Of a stretch of 64,000 nt of DNA, positions 46,916 to 59,700 are shown in pieces. Under the pieces are notes generated by a model that did not search any database, had not been told where the DNA came from, and saw nothing but the letters and a program-made list of their open reading frames with translations. The stretch comes from Flavobacterium sp. NG2. Its GTDB lineage: Bacteria; Bacteroidota; Bacteroidia; Flavobacteriales; Flavobacteriaceae. Both the position numbers and the translations under genes were made by a program. Location of the stretch: assembly GCF_034119845.1 (NCBI RefSeq), contig NZ_CP139420.1, forward strand, positions 3,598,001 through 3,662,000. The letters run 5' to 3'. How positions within the stretch are numbered: the stretch's first letter is position 1; each line of letters starts with the position of its first letter.

Positions 46916-48082
46916 TTAGTTTTTATAAAGTGATGTTCCGTTAGATACTTTTACATCATGTATTTTTAATTCAATTCCAAATTTATCCGAATACAGTTTT
47001 GAAAACTTCGCTTTCACTGCATCTTCACTTCCTTTTCTCACTAATGTGATGGTACAACCTCCAAAACCACCACCCATTAATCGAGAACCGATTACGTTTT
47101 CTTCTTCTTTCGCTAATTCTACTAAATAGTCTAACTCTTCACAACTTACTTCATAATCCTTAGACAATCCATCATGTGTTTCAAACATTAACTTCCCAAG
47201 GTTTAGAATATCACCTTTATCTAATGACTCACAAGCTTGAATTACTCGACTTATTTCTTTAACAACATACAAACTTCTTCGGTATACGTTGTCAGTCATT
47301 TTATCTTTTAAACTGGTTACATGACTTTCGTTACAATCTCTAAAGCTTTTAATCTCTGGATAATTTGCTTTGATAATATCTAATCCTTCACCACATTCTA
47401 TACGTCTAGTATTATATTCTGATGTAAATAAAGAGTGCTTTACATTACTATCAAATAAAACTAAAGAGTAATCCACAAAATTAGCTTCATGATACGTATA
47501 ATCTAATGTCTTACAATCGATTTTTACTACCTTATTTTCCAATCCCATAACACTAGAGAATTGGTCCATAATTCCACAGTTAATTCCAACCCAATGCTCT
47601 GCACTTTGTCCCATTAGCGCAATATCAATAGGCTTTATATCTAGATTAAACAATTCGTTAATTCCATATAAAAAACCACATTCTAGAGCAGCAGAAGACG
47701 ACAACCCTGAACCCGAAGGAATATTACTGCTAAACACACAGTTGAAACCTTCGATTGAATGACCTTTTAATTGTACTTGATTCAAAACCCCTCTCAAATA
47801 GTTTGTCCAAACGGTATCTGTTAATTCAGGCTTAGCTGTAACATCAATTTCAAAACTTTCCCCCAAATCAATGGCGTGAATGTTTGCCGTTTTTGTATTG
47901 TTTTTTTCGAAAGCAAAACAAATTATTTTATCAATGGCAGCTGGTAAAACGTAACCATCATTGTAATCAATATGCTCACCTATGATATTAATTCTTCCTG
48001 GAGAAAGAATTACTTTTTCAGCAGGTTTATTAAATGTTTTTTGATAAAAAGATGTTGTGTCTTTAATTAAAATCTCATTCAT
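46916..48082 (-). CDS. galK: Galactokinase
   Basis: A 388-residue GHMP kinase: substrate motif SPGRINIIGEHIDYNDGYVL, ATP loop PSGSGLSSSAALECG, and the C-terminal MGGGFGGCTITLV. It phosphorylates alpha-D-galactose at C1. It lies between galM and galT in the Leloir operon. Confidence 0.96.
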   Translation of the reverse strand: MNEILIKDTTSFYQKTFNKPAEKVILSPGRINIIGEHIDYNDGYVLPAAIDKIICFAFEKNNTKTANIHAIDLGESFEIDVTAKPELTDTVWTNYLRGVLNQVQLKGHSIEGFNCVFSSNIPSGSGLSSSAALECGFLYGINELFNLDIKPIDIALMGQSAEHWVGINCGIMDQFSSVMGLENKVVKIDCKTLDYTYHEANFVDYSLVLFDSNVKHSLFTSEYNTRRIECGEGLDIIKANYPEIKSFRDCNESHVTSLKDKMTDNVYRRSLYVVKEISRVIQACESLDKGDILNLGKLMFETHDGLSKDYEVSCEELDYLVELAKEEENVIGSRLMGGGFGGCTITLVRKGSEDAVKAKFSKLYSDKFGIELKIHDVKVSNGTSLYKN

Positions 48083-48116
48083 TATCGTACTATTTGAAGT
48101 TATTAGAATATATTAT

Positions 48117-49184
48117 TTAGTCCCAAAGAATCATTGCTCTTGAAAACTTGTAAATTGTTTTTTGTTGATAAATTTCTCCTGCTTTTAAAACAGAATTTGG
48201 AAAATGAGAATGATTAGGAGCATCGGGATAGTTTTGCGTTTCAAAACAAATTCCACTTTGTGAATGATATTCAACCCCTTCTTTGTTCTCTAATTCTGAA
48301 GCCGTTTTTCCACCTACATAGATATGCACACTTGGCTGATCAGTAATCACTTCCATTTTAAGATTATTTTTAACGCTGGTTAAAGTCGCAGCAACCTTAT
48401 CATTATCTTCAATTACAAAACTATTATCAATAGAGTCAGGGCAAGCTTTCACTTCTCTAAAATCAAACTTGGTATTGGCAACTTCAATAATTTTACCGGT
48501 AGGTACCCCTTCATTTGTAATTTCAACCGTAGTTGCTGATGGTAATTGTAATTGTTGATTGACAACAGTCCCTTTATGACCGTCTAAATTAAAATAACTA
48601 TGATGCGTTAAATTAATCACAGTATCTTCGGACGTAGTTGCTTTGTACTCTAATACCAATTCATCAGCTTCTGTTAAGGTATAGGTTATTTCAACATTTA
48701 AGTCCCCAGGATAATTTTCTTCACCCGATTTACTTTCACAGGTTAATGTCACTGAAGGATTCTCGCCAGTAGTAGTGTTTTTTATAGTCCAATTTTTTCG
48801 ACTGAAATTTTGGATTCCACCATGTAACGAATGATTGAAGTTATTTGTATTTAGCTGATAGTCTTTCCCATTCAGTGTAAATTTGCTGTCTTTAATTCTG
48901 CCCGCATACCTCCCTACTGTTGAACCAAAATAAGGTGCTCCATCTAATTCAAACGATTTTATATAGGATTCCAAATTATCAAATCCCAAAACGACATCAA
49001 CTAAAATACCTTTAGGAATTGGTAATTGCAAAGAAGTTAATGTTGCACCGTAAGTAATAATATTTGCTTTGGCTCCGTTTTTATTTACTAATTCACAAAC
49101 TTCGACATTTTGCCCTTCTGGAGTAAAACCAAATGATTTGATTGAAAAATCTTGATTTAAATGAGATATATGTTTTATTTCCAT
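48117..49184 (-). CDS. galM: Aldose 1-epimerase (galactose mutarotase)
   Basis: A 355-residue mutarotase using the ATG at 49184 (product MEIKHISHLNQDF). A longer frame to 49238 exists but its extra residues are hydrophobic and run into the promoter. Motifs: GSTVGRYAGRI, NHSLHGG (catalytic His), NLTHHSYFNLDGH (second His) and the C-terminal SGICFETQNYPDAPNH with the catalytic Glu. It converts beta- to alpha-galactose for galactokinase. It is the first gene of the gal operon, divergent from a GntR regulator. Confidence 0.92.
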   Translation of the reverse strand: MEIKHISHLNQDFSIKSFGFTPEGQNVEVCELVNKNGAKANIITYGATLTSLQLPIPKGILVDVVLGFDNLESYIKSFELDGAPYFGSTVGRYAGRIKDSKFTLNGKDYQLNTNNFNHSLHGGIQNFSRKNWTIKNTTTGENPSVTLTCESKSGEENYPGDLNVEITYTLTEADELVLEYKATTSEDTVINLTHHSYFNLDGHKGTVVNQQLQLPSATTVEITNEGVPTGKIIEVANTKFDFREVKACPDSIDNSFVIEDNDKVAATLTSVKNNLKMEVITDQPSVHIYVGGKTASELENKEGVEYHSQSGICFETQNYPDAPNHSHFPNSVLKAGEIYQQKTIYKFSRAMILWD

Positions 49185-49208
49185 TGTTTTATTATTAAAT
49201 AGTAAAAA

Positions 49209-49216
49209 CAAATTTA
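49209..49216 (-). promoter_or_regulatory. Candidate -7 box of the gal operon
   Basis: On the minus strand this reads TAAATTTG, a full match to TAnnTTTG, 25 bp before the galM ATG. No exact -33 TTG at the usual spacing; the region there is covered by the ACCAGT repeats. Confidence 0.5.
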
Positions 49217-49238
49217 GAACAATAATACAGCCATACAC

Positions 49239-49254
49239 ACCAGTACCTACCAGT
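49239..49254. promoter_or_regulatory. Direct ACCAGT repeats in the galM / GntR divergent gap
   Basis: ACCAGT occurs at 49239 and 49249, one helical turn apart, in the 101-bp gap between the two start codons. The position (over the -33 region of the gal promoter and about 40 bp before the regulator) suits the adjacent GntR protein. Inferred only. Confidence 0.4.
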
Positions 49255-49285
49255 TTTTTTTATATATTGCAAAAAATTATCAAGG

Positions 49286-50284
49286 ATGAAAATTATTTGT
49301 ATCGAAAACAACTCAGGCATTCCTAAATACAAGCAAATCATATATTCAATTGAAAAAACAATTGAAAATGGCATTTTAAAAAAAGATGATAAATTACCTT
49401 CTATCAACAAAGTACGTCTCGAATTTTCACTTTCAAGAGACACTGTTTTACAAGCATATGAAGAACTCAAAAAACGAGGGATAATCTATGCTATACTAGG
49501 TAAAGGCTATTATGTAAAAAGCACTCAAGTATCCATTCAACAAAAAATATTTTTACTTTTTGACGAATTAAACATTTTTAAAGAAGACCTCTATAATTCT
49601 ATTTTAGAAAACATTGGTGAGGACGCTCAAGTTGATATCTTCTTTCATCATTTCAATATCAAAGTATTTGAAAAACTGATTAATGACTGCAATGGCAATT
49701 ATACAAAATACATTATAATGCCAACCAATCTACTTCAAGCTAGTACTTTTATAAAAACCCTACCAGTTAACGATGTTTATATATTAGACCAAACCAATGA
49801 AGAATTAAAATCTTATCCTGCAGTTTATCAAAATTTTAAAAAAAACATATACGAAGGTTTATCCAAAGAAAAAATCAAACTTAAAAAATACAACAAGCTG
49901 GTAATGATCTTCTCTGGCTCTAGAGAACCTGTGGGAATGAAAATTGGATTTGAAAACTTTTGTCAAGATTATTCGTTTGATTTCGAAATCATTTCTGAAT
50001 TTAAAAAAAGAGACTTAAAAAAAGGAGAAGTTTATATTATACCTAACGATAGAGACCTCGTAAGCGTAATTGAACGATCGAAAATACAGGGGTTTAAATT
50101 AGGTACTGATTTTGGTGTCATATCTTACAATGAAACCCCTCTAAAAAAAATAGTAGAAAATGGCATTACGACAATTTCTACCAACTTCGAGACTATGGGG
50201 AAAATTGTAGCTCAAATGGCTTTAACCGGAAGAAACGAACAAATAGAAAATGAATCCTCAATTATTATTAGAAATTCCCTTTAA
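49286..50284 (+). CDS. GntR-family regulator with LacI-like sugar sensor
   Basis: A 332-residue chimera-type regulator. Residues 1-75 are a GntR winged helix (GIPKYKQIIYSIEKTIENGI, DKLPSINKVRLEFSLSRDTV, GKGYYV). The rest resembles the periplasmic-binding-protein sensor of LacI proteins (DVYILDQTNEE, KLVMIFSGSREP, DFGVISYNETPLKKIVENGI), as common in Bacteroidetes sugar regulators. Divergent from galM, so it most likely controls the Leloir operon and itself with galactose or a derivative as effector. Confidence 0.87.
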   Translation: MKIICIENNSGIPKYKQIIYSIEKTIENGILKKDDKLPSINKVRLEFSLSRDTVLQAYEELKKRGIIYAILGKGYYVKSTQVSIQQKIFLLFDELNIFKEDLYNSILENIGEDAQVDIFFHHFNIKVFEKLINDCNGNYTKYIIMPTNLLQASTFIKTLPVNDVYILDQTNEELKSYPAVYQNFKKNIYEGLSKEKIKLKKYNKLVMIFSGSREPVGMKIGFENFCQDYSFDFEIISEFKKRDLKKGEVYIIPNDRDLVSVIERSKIQGFKLGTDFGVISYNETPLKKIVENGITTISTNFETMGKIVAQMALTGRNEQIENESSIIIRNSL

Positions 50285-50775
50285 TTAATAAAATTGAATT
50301 ATAAATATCCTTTAGCTCTTTTTATTTAATACAAACTCCTCTATATGATGTGTAAGCCGTGTTAAAAAACTATAAATAAAATACCTTTATTCTTACATAT
50401 TAAGCAAATAATGCATTTTATCGATTATTTATGTCATTTTATCGATGTTATACAGAAAAAACATTTATTTTTACACCATAATATCTTATACGCTTCATTT
50501 TGAAATGTTTTAAGAATTATTTAAGAAATAAACTGTTCATCGGATTTTAAAAGTAGTTAATCGAAAAAAAGGTATTTACTCACAAAAATGATTAATTTTG
50601 CTACAAATTTCCTATAATTAGATTATTTCCTTAAAAAAGAACTTAGACGAACATTAATAAATACAATTTAATGTTTGCAAAATAATACCGCAAAACAATA
50701 CAATTTAATACTGTAAAGGATAGTAGATCACTAAAAATTCACAGTAAACATTGAATCATTTAAAAAGTGGTTATT
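50285..50775 (+). promoter_or_regulatory. Long upstream region of the giant adhesin gene
   Basis: A 491-bp gap without a gene. CATTTTATCGAT occurs twice (50414-50425 and 50435-50446), 21 bp apart, which is two helical turns. A block at 50531-50590 (AACTGTTCATCGG ... TTAATCGAAAAAA ... TACTCACAAAAA) is closely similar to 62494-62556 upstream of the next surface-protein gene. These features suggest shared regulation of the two genes. Confidence 0.5.
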
Positions 50776-53700
50776 ATGAAACAAAAATACTTTTTTATCC
50801 ATATTCTATTTCTTAGTTGCCTAATTAGCTTTGGACAAGTTATTGGTGACTATAGATCAAAAGTTTCAACTGGTAACTGGAACGCTACAAGCTCTTGGGA
50901 AATCTATATTGGTGCCGGAATATGGGACCCTGCTCCAACTTTTTATCCTGGACAAAATAACGGTTCCTATACAGTAACGATACTTAATTTACACACTATT
51001 ACTATTCCTAATAACCTTTCCACAACTACAATGGGAACAGTGGATATAAAAGGAACCTTAAATTTAAATCCATCATCTAATCCAAATACTATTACGCTAT
51101 CAACTCCTTTTTTAAATATTAATGGAGGTATACTAAATTTTAATTCCAATAAAATACGATTAAATTTACCTTCAAACGCGGTCATTACGTTAGAAAATGG
51201 AGGTAATTTTGCGGGGAGTTGTACAAACAACGATGAAATCTATATTGGAACCAAACGATATGCTGCCTGCGTAGGAGGAGGTTCAAATGTGTATACTTTT
51301 GGTGAAGTAGCCGCCTCTGGAGGAAATGTAAATGCTGATATCACAACTCCTTCAGTTGACTATGTTAATGTTTCTGGTTGCTCAATAATCAATTTAACGG
51401 GAGGTTACACTGGGACAGAAACTAATGTTTCTTACAAATGGAACGTTAGATATCCTGACGAAACAACTGCTACTATTGCTTTTGGAACATTAGCTGACAA
51501 CACAGTCAGTACATCAACATCTTTTACTCCTTCAGCAGTAGGAGAATATTTAGTTTCTTTGGAAGTTACAACCACTGCTTCAGCAACAAACATTGAAACA
51601 GTAACATTCAATGTAACAGATACTACTAATCCAAATTTAACCGCTGGTGCAAATCAATCAGCGAACATTAGTTCGGGTTGTTCAGCTTCTGTAGCAGTAG
51701 CTGATGCTGTTTTTAATGACAACTGTTCAGGGGCTACAATTGCTTATACACTTACAGGAGCAACTACTAAAACAATAACTTCTGGACAAGTAGGAACCTA
51801 TACTTTTAACAAAGGGACAACTACTATCAACTATACTGTAACTGATGCTGTTGGAAATACGACTACTGGTTCTAAAGACATCGTTATTAGTGATACTATT
51901 TTACCAACATTAACCGCTGGTGCGAATCAATCAGCAAACATTAGTTCTGGTTGTTCAATTGCAGTAGCAGTAACTGATGCTGTTTTTAATGACAACTGTT
52001 CAGGGGCTACAATTGCTTATACTTTAACAGGGGCAACTACGGCTGCTTCCACTTCTGGACAAGTAGGAACCTATACTTTTAACAAAGGAACAACAACCAT
52101 CAACTATACCGTTACTGATGCGTCTGGAAATATGACTACTGGTTCTAAAGATATCGTTATTAGTGATACTATTTTACCAACCTTAACCGCTGGTGCGAAT
52201 CAATCAGCAAACATTAGTTCTGGTTGTTCAATTGCAGTAGCAGTAACTGATGCTGTTTTTAATGACAACTGTTCAGGGGCTACAATTGCTTATACTTTAA
52301 CAGGGGCAACTACGGCTGCTTCCACTTCTGGACAAGTAGGAACCTATACTTTTAACAAAGGAACAACAACCATCAACTATACCGTTACTGATGCGTCTGG
52401 AAATATGACTACTGGTTCTAAAGACATCGTTATTAGTGATACTATTTTACCAACCTTAACCGCTGGTGCGAATCAATCAGCAAACATTAGTTTGGGTTGT
52501 TCAGCTTCTGTAGCAGTAACTGATGCTGTTTTTAATGACAACTGTTCAGGGGCTACAATTGCTTATACTTTAACAGGGGCAACTACTTTAGGTTCTACTT
52601 CTGGACAAGTAGGAACTTTTACTTTTAACAAAGGAACAACAACCATCAACTACACCGTAACCGATGCGACTGGAAATACGACTACTGGCTCTAAAGACAT
52701 CGTTATTAATGATACTATTGTACCGACTTTAACCGCTGGTTCTAATCAATCAGCGAACATTAGTTTGGGTTGTTCAGCTTCTGTAGCAGTAACTGATGCT
52801 GTTTTTAATGACAACTGTTCAGGGGCTACAATTGCTTATACTTTAACAGGTGCAACTACGGCTGCTTCCACTTCTGGACAAGTTGGGACTTTTACTTTTA
52901 ACAAAGGAACAACTACTATCAACTATACCGTAACCGATGCGGCTGGAAATACAACAACTGGTTCTAAAGACATCGTTATTAACGATACTATTGCACCAAC
53001 TTTAACCGCTGGAGCAAATCAATCTGCGAACATTAGTTCAGGTTGTTCAGCTTCTGTAGCAGTAACTGATGCTGTTTTCAACGACAACTGTTCAGGGGCT
53101 ACTATTGCTTATACTTTAACAGGAGCAACTACTTTAGGTTCTACTTCTGGACAAGTAGGAACTTTTACTTTTAACAAAGGAACAACAACCATCAACTACA
53201 CCGTAACCGATGCGGCTGGAAATATGACTACTGGTTCTAAAGACATCGTTATTAGCGATACTATTGCACCAACCTTAACCGCTGGTGCGAATCAATCGGC
53301 GAACATTAGTTCAGGTTGTTCAATTGCTGTAGCAGTAACTGATGCTGTTTTTAACGACAACTGTTCAGGAGCTACTATTGCTTATACTTTAACAGGGGCA
53401 ACTACTAAAACAATAACTACTGGACAAGTAGGAACTTTTACTTTTAACAAAGGAACAACTACTATCAACTATACCGTAACTGATGCGGCTGGAAATACAA
53501 CTACTGGTTCTAAAGACATCGTTATTAGCGATACTATTGCACCGACTTTAACTGCTGGTGCGAATCAATCAGCGAACATTAGTTCGGGTTGTTCGATTGC
53601 TGTAGCAGTAACCGATGCAGTTTTTAATGACAACTGTTCAGGGGCTACTATTGCTTATACTTTGACCGGTGCGACTACTAAAACAATAACTAATGGACAA

Positions 53701-56700
53701 GTAGGAACCTACACTTTTAACAAAGGGACAACTACTATCAACTATACCGTAACTGATGCGACTGGAAATACAACAACTGGTTCTAAAGACATCGTTATTA
53801 ATGATACTATTGCACCAACTTTAACCGCTGGTGCAAATCAATCAGCGAACATTAGTTCAGGTTGTTCGATTGCGGTAGCAGTAACTGATGCTGTTTTTAA
53901 CGACAACTGTTCAGTAGCTACTATTGCTTATACTTTGACGGGTGCGACTACAGCTGCTTCCACTTCTGGACAAGTTGGGACTTTTACTTTTAACAAAGGA
54001 ACAACTACTATCAACTACACCGTAACTGATGCAGCTGGAAACACAACTACTGGTTCTAAAGACATCGTTATTAGTGATACTATTGCACCAACTTTAACCG
54101 CTGGTGCAAATCAATCTGCGAACATTAGTTCAGGTTGTTCAATTGCGGTAGCAGTAACTGATGCAGTTTTTAACGACAACTGTTCAGGGGCTACTATTTC
54201 TTATACTTTAACAGGTGCAACTACGGCTGCTTCCACTTCTGGACAAGTAGGAACTTTTACTTTTAACAAAGGAACAACTACTATCAACTATACCGTAACT
54301 GATGCGGTTGGAAATACAACTACTGGTTCTAGAGACATCGTTATTAACGATACTATTGCACCGACTTTAACCGCTGGTGCGAATCAATCAGCAAACATTA
54401 GTTCTGGTTGTTCAATTGCGGTAGCAGTAACCGATGCTGTTTTTAACGACAACTGTTCAGGGGCTTCTATTGCTTATACTTTAACAGGTGCAACTACTAA
54501 AACAATAACTAATGGACAAGTAGGAACCTATACATTTAACAAAGGAACAACAACCATCAACTATACCGTAACTGATGCGTCTGGAAATATGACTACTGGT
54601 TCTAAAGACATCGTTATTAGTGATACTATTTTACCAACATTAACCGCTGGTGCGAATCAATCAGCGAATATTAGTTCAGGTTGTTCAACTTCTGTAACAG
54701 TAACCGATGCCGTTTTTAATGACAACTGTTCAGGGGCTACAATTGCTTATACTTTAACAGGGGCAACTACGGCTGCTTCCACTTCTGGACAAGTTGGGAC
54801 TTTTACTTTTAACAAAGGAACAACTACTATCAACTATACCGTAACCGATGCGGCTGGAAACACGACTACTGGTTCTAAAGACATCGTTATTAGTGATACT
54901 ATTTTACCAACATTAACCGCTGGTGCGAATCAATCAGCGAACATTATTTCTGGTTGTTCAGCTTCTGTAGCAGTAACCGATGCTGTTTTTAATGACAACT
55001 GTTCAGGGGCTACTATTGCTTATACTTTAACTGGAGCGACTACTTTAGGTTCTACTTCTGGACAAGTAGGAACTTTTACTTTTAACAAAGGAACAACAAC
55101 CATCAACTACACCGTAACCGATGCGACTGGAAATACGACTACTGGCTCTAAAGACATCGTTATTAATGATACTATTGTACCGACTTTAACCGCTGGTTCT
55201 AATCAATCAGCGAACATTAGTTTGGGTTGTTCAGCTTCTGTAGCAGTAACTGATGCTGTTTTTAATGACAACTGTTCAGGGGCTACAATTGCTTATACTT
55301 TAACAGGTGCAACTACGGCTGCTTCCACTTCTGGACAAGTTGGGACTTTTACTTTTAACAAAGGAACAACTACTATCAACTATACCGTAACCGATGCGGC
55401 TGGAAATACAACAACTGGTTCTAAAGACATCGTTATTAACGATACTATTGCACCAACTTTAACCGCTGGAACAAATCAATCTGCGAACATTAGTTCAGGT
55501 TGTTCAGCTTCTGTAGCAGTAACTGATGCTGTTTTCAACGACAACTGTTCAGGGGCTACTATTGCTTATACTTTAACAGGAGCAACTACTTTAGGTTCTA
55601 CTTCTGGACAAGTAGGAACTTTTACTTTTAACAAAGGAACAACAACCATCAACTACACCGTAACCGATGCGGCTGGAAATATGACTACTGGTTCTAAAGA
55701 CATCGTTATTAGCGATACTATTGCACCAACTTTAACCGCTGGTGCGAATCAATCTGCGAACATTAGTTCGGGTTGTTCAGCTTCTGTAGCAGTAACCGAT
55801 GCTGTTTTTAATGACAACTGTTCAGGGGCTACTATTGCTTATACTTTAACTGGAGCGACTACGGCTGCTTCCACTTCTGGGCAAGTAGGAACTTTTACTT
55901 TTAACAAAGGAACAACTACTATCAACTATACCGTAACTGATGCGGTTGGAAATACAACTACTGGTTCTAAAGACATCGTTATTAGTGATACTATTTTACC
56001 AACCTTAACCGCTGGTGCGAATCAATCAGCAAACATTAGTTCTGGTTGTTCAATTGCGGTAGCAGTAACCGATGCTGTTTTTAACGACAACTGTTCAGGG
56101 GCTTCTATTGCTTATACTTTAACAGGTGCAACTACTAAAACAATAACTAATGGACAAGTAGGAACCTATATATTTAACAAAGGAACAACAACCATCAACT
56201 ATACCGTAACTGATGCGTCTGGAAATATGACTACTGGTTCTAAAGACATCGTTATTAGTGATACTATTTTACCAACATTAACCGCTGGTGCGAATCAATC
56301 AGCGAACATTATTTCTGGTTGTTCAGCTTCTGTAGCAGTAACTGATGCTGTTTTTAATGACAACTGTTCAGGGGCTTCTATTGCTTATAATTTAACAGGT
56401 GCAACTACTAAAACAATAACTAATGGACAAGTAGGAACTTTTACTTTTAACAAAGGAACAACTACTATCAACTATACCGTAACCGATGCGGCTGGAAATA
56501 CAACTACTGGTTCTAAAGACATCGTTATTAGTGATACTATTTTACCAACATTAACCGCTGGTGCGAATCAATCAGCAAACATTAGTTCTGGTTGTTCGAT
56601 TGCGGTAGCGGTAACTGATGCTGTTTTTAATGACAACTGTTCAGGGGCTTCTATTGCTTATACTTTAACAGGTGCAACTACTAAAACAATAACTAATGGA

Positions 56701-59700
56701 CAAGTAGGAACTTTTACTTTTAACAAAGGAACAACTACTATCAACTATACCGTAACTGATGCGGTTGGAAATACAACTACTGGTTCTAAAGACATCGTTA
56801 TTAGTGATACTATTTTACCAACATTAACCGCTGGTGCGAATCAATCAGCGAACATTAGTTCAGGTTGTTCAGCTTCTGTAGCAGTAACCGATGCTGTTTT
56901 TAACGACAACTGTTCAGGGGCTTCTATTGCTTATACTTTAACAGGTGCAACTACTAAAACAATAACTAATGGACAAGTAGGAACCTATACATTTAACAAA
57001 GGAACAACAACCATCAACTATACCGTAACTGATGCGTCTGGAAATATGACTACTGGTTCTAAAGACATCGTTATTAGTGATACTATCTTACCAACTTTAA
57101 CCGCTGGCGCTAATCAATCAGCGAATATTAGTTCAGGTTGTTCAACTTCTGTAACAGTAACCGATGCCGTTTTTAATGACAACTGTTCAGGGGCTACAAT
57201 TGCTTATACTTTAACAGGGGCAACTACGGCTGCTTCCACTTCTGGACAAGTTGGGACTTTTACTTTTAACAAAGGAACAACTACTATCAACTATACCGTA
57301 ACCGATGCAGTTGGAAACATAACTTCTGGTTCTAAAGACATCGTTATTAGCGACACTATTGCTCCCTCTTTAACAGCTGGTGCGAATCAATCTGTAAATA
57401 CAGATACTGGAGTATGTACAGCATCGGTAGTTGTTACGAATGCTATTTTTAACGATAACTGCCCTGGAGCAACTATGACCTACACCTTAACAGGAGCCAC
57501 TACTAAATCAGTAACTGGTGGTCAGGTAGGCACTTATACTTTTAACAAAGGCGTAACTACGATTAATTATACCGTAACAGATGCCGTAGGAAATATAACA
57601 ACTGGAGCTAAAACAATTACTGTAATTGATAATGAATTACCTTCTATAACCTCTTTACCAGCTTTATCAGGAAACTGTTCTGTAACTATATCTTCTGCTC
57701 CAACTTCACCAGATAATTGTGGTACTGTAACGGCAATTACAAACGATATCAGTTTACCTCATACTTATTCAACACCTGGTTTTTATGTTATTGATTGGAA
57801 TTTTACAGATTCGTCTGGAAATAGAAAAAACATATCTCAAACTGTTACAGTTACTGACAATAACGCTCCTGTTCCTAATGTTACAAATCTTCCTAATTTA
57901 AACTTTACAGGCTGTGAGCTAACTAGTTCTCAATTAACTTACCCTACAGCATACGATACTTGTAATGGCACCATTACAGGTGTACCTAATATACAATTCC
58001 CGTTTGGAGTTGTTGGAACTACAACCGTAACATGGACTTATACTGATGCGACAGGAAATGTATCTACTCAGACACAAAATATCACTTTGACTTCCGAAAC
58101 CATTAATGGAGGAACTCTAAAAGGATATTTAACCGTAGAAGGAGCAGCCTCAGCAAAAACTCAGGTAGATATCACATCATGCTCTAGCGGAGGAAATGAA
58201 ATTAAAATGAATCTAACTGGACAAGTAGGAACCATCATTCGTTGGGAAAAATATACTGTTGGTAATCCTATATGGGTAGCTATTTCAAATACTACTAATA
58301 ATTATACCACAATATTCTACCCTGCTACCACTGAATCTACTTACTTTAGAGCCGTAGTAAAAGTTGGTACTTGTATACAATATTCTAGCAGTTTTTACGT
58401 AAGGGCATTACCTACAGATAAACCTCCTGTTTTAGACCAAACGGTATATAACATCTGCTTGAACCAAAGTATTACTTTAGTTGCTAGAAGAGGCTACACT
58501 ATACAAGAAGATGCCATCGCTGGAAAAGGAGGCGATTTTGATCAAGGTCAACTTAATACGCAAGACCCAAAGGGATGGCTAGTAGATGGTAACCCCGGAG
58601 GATTTACTGCTGGAGGAAACAACACCAAGCCAAGAAATTGGTCTGCAACCAATGATCATCAATTTGGAGACATCACTTATGATAGTCAAAACTTCAAATT
58701 TGCTATTACATCAGGAAATCACAATATTAGTTCAGGTCCTAATAAATATACAGGTGCAAACCCTGCAATATTAGAAACACCTATTTTTAGTTTGGCCAAA
58801 ATGAGTGCTGCTTCGTTAGATTTTGACCAAGCTTATTATTTTGCTACTGGAGATTTGGCTTACATCTATATTTCAACAGATGGAGGGGTAACATATAATA
58901 TCCTAAAAACAATGCATGCAGTAGGTTCGCCACAATTACTTTGGTTCACTGATCCTAACGTAACCGCTGCGCAAAAAGTGGGTGCAACTGCAACACAATA
59001 CAATTTTAAAAATGATAATACCTCCATTCCTTTAACTGCTTATTTAGGACAAACCAATTTGCGTATCAAATGGGCATTTAGAGGGACCAATGATAAAAGT
59101 GTATGGGCAATGGATAATATTTCAATTCCTACAACTCCCGTTTTAGATCAAATAGAATGGACTGATGGAATTGGAAATCCTAGCACTCCTCCTATTACTA
59201 ATGGACAATTAGAAACCTCTTTTAATCTGACACCAGAAGCACCCGGAAAACATCAATATGGAGCGACCGTTCTTGTTGAAGGTTGTAGATCCTATGATCC
59301 ATCGGGAACTGCATTGGCAGATGTAAACGTAAGTTATTCTTATGCAGGAAGTAATATCGTATTAGGACCAGATGTTTGTGGTTCAAATACCGTACAACTA
59401 AACGCCTATGATAACTTTAAAACCGCTAATCAAAATGCTGCTAAAGGTTCTTATACAATCCCTACTGGTTGTAAAACCTGTAATGACCCTGGTACACAAA
59501 GTGTTGGAACATGGTCTATCAGTGGTACAAGTACCTGTGGTACAGGGACGTTTTCAAATATCAATGATCCTGATGCTACTTTTACTGGCGAAGTAGGTAA
59601 TTATGTATTAGCATGGACAGTAGGACCTTGTACTAGCACTGTAAATGTGACTATTTCTAATTGTTCAACTATTGACTTTGATGGCACGAATGATTATGTT

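Noticed and set aside
49185..49238. Upstream extension of galM to 49238
   Set aside because: The extra residues precede the conserved start, overlap the -7 box and would leave no room for the divergent promoters.
51638..57643. CRISPR array
   Set aside because: The repeat unit is 273 bp, fully coding and without spacers; it encodes HYR-like protein domains.
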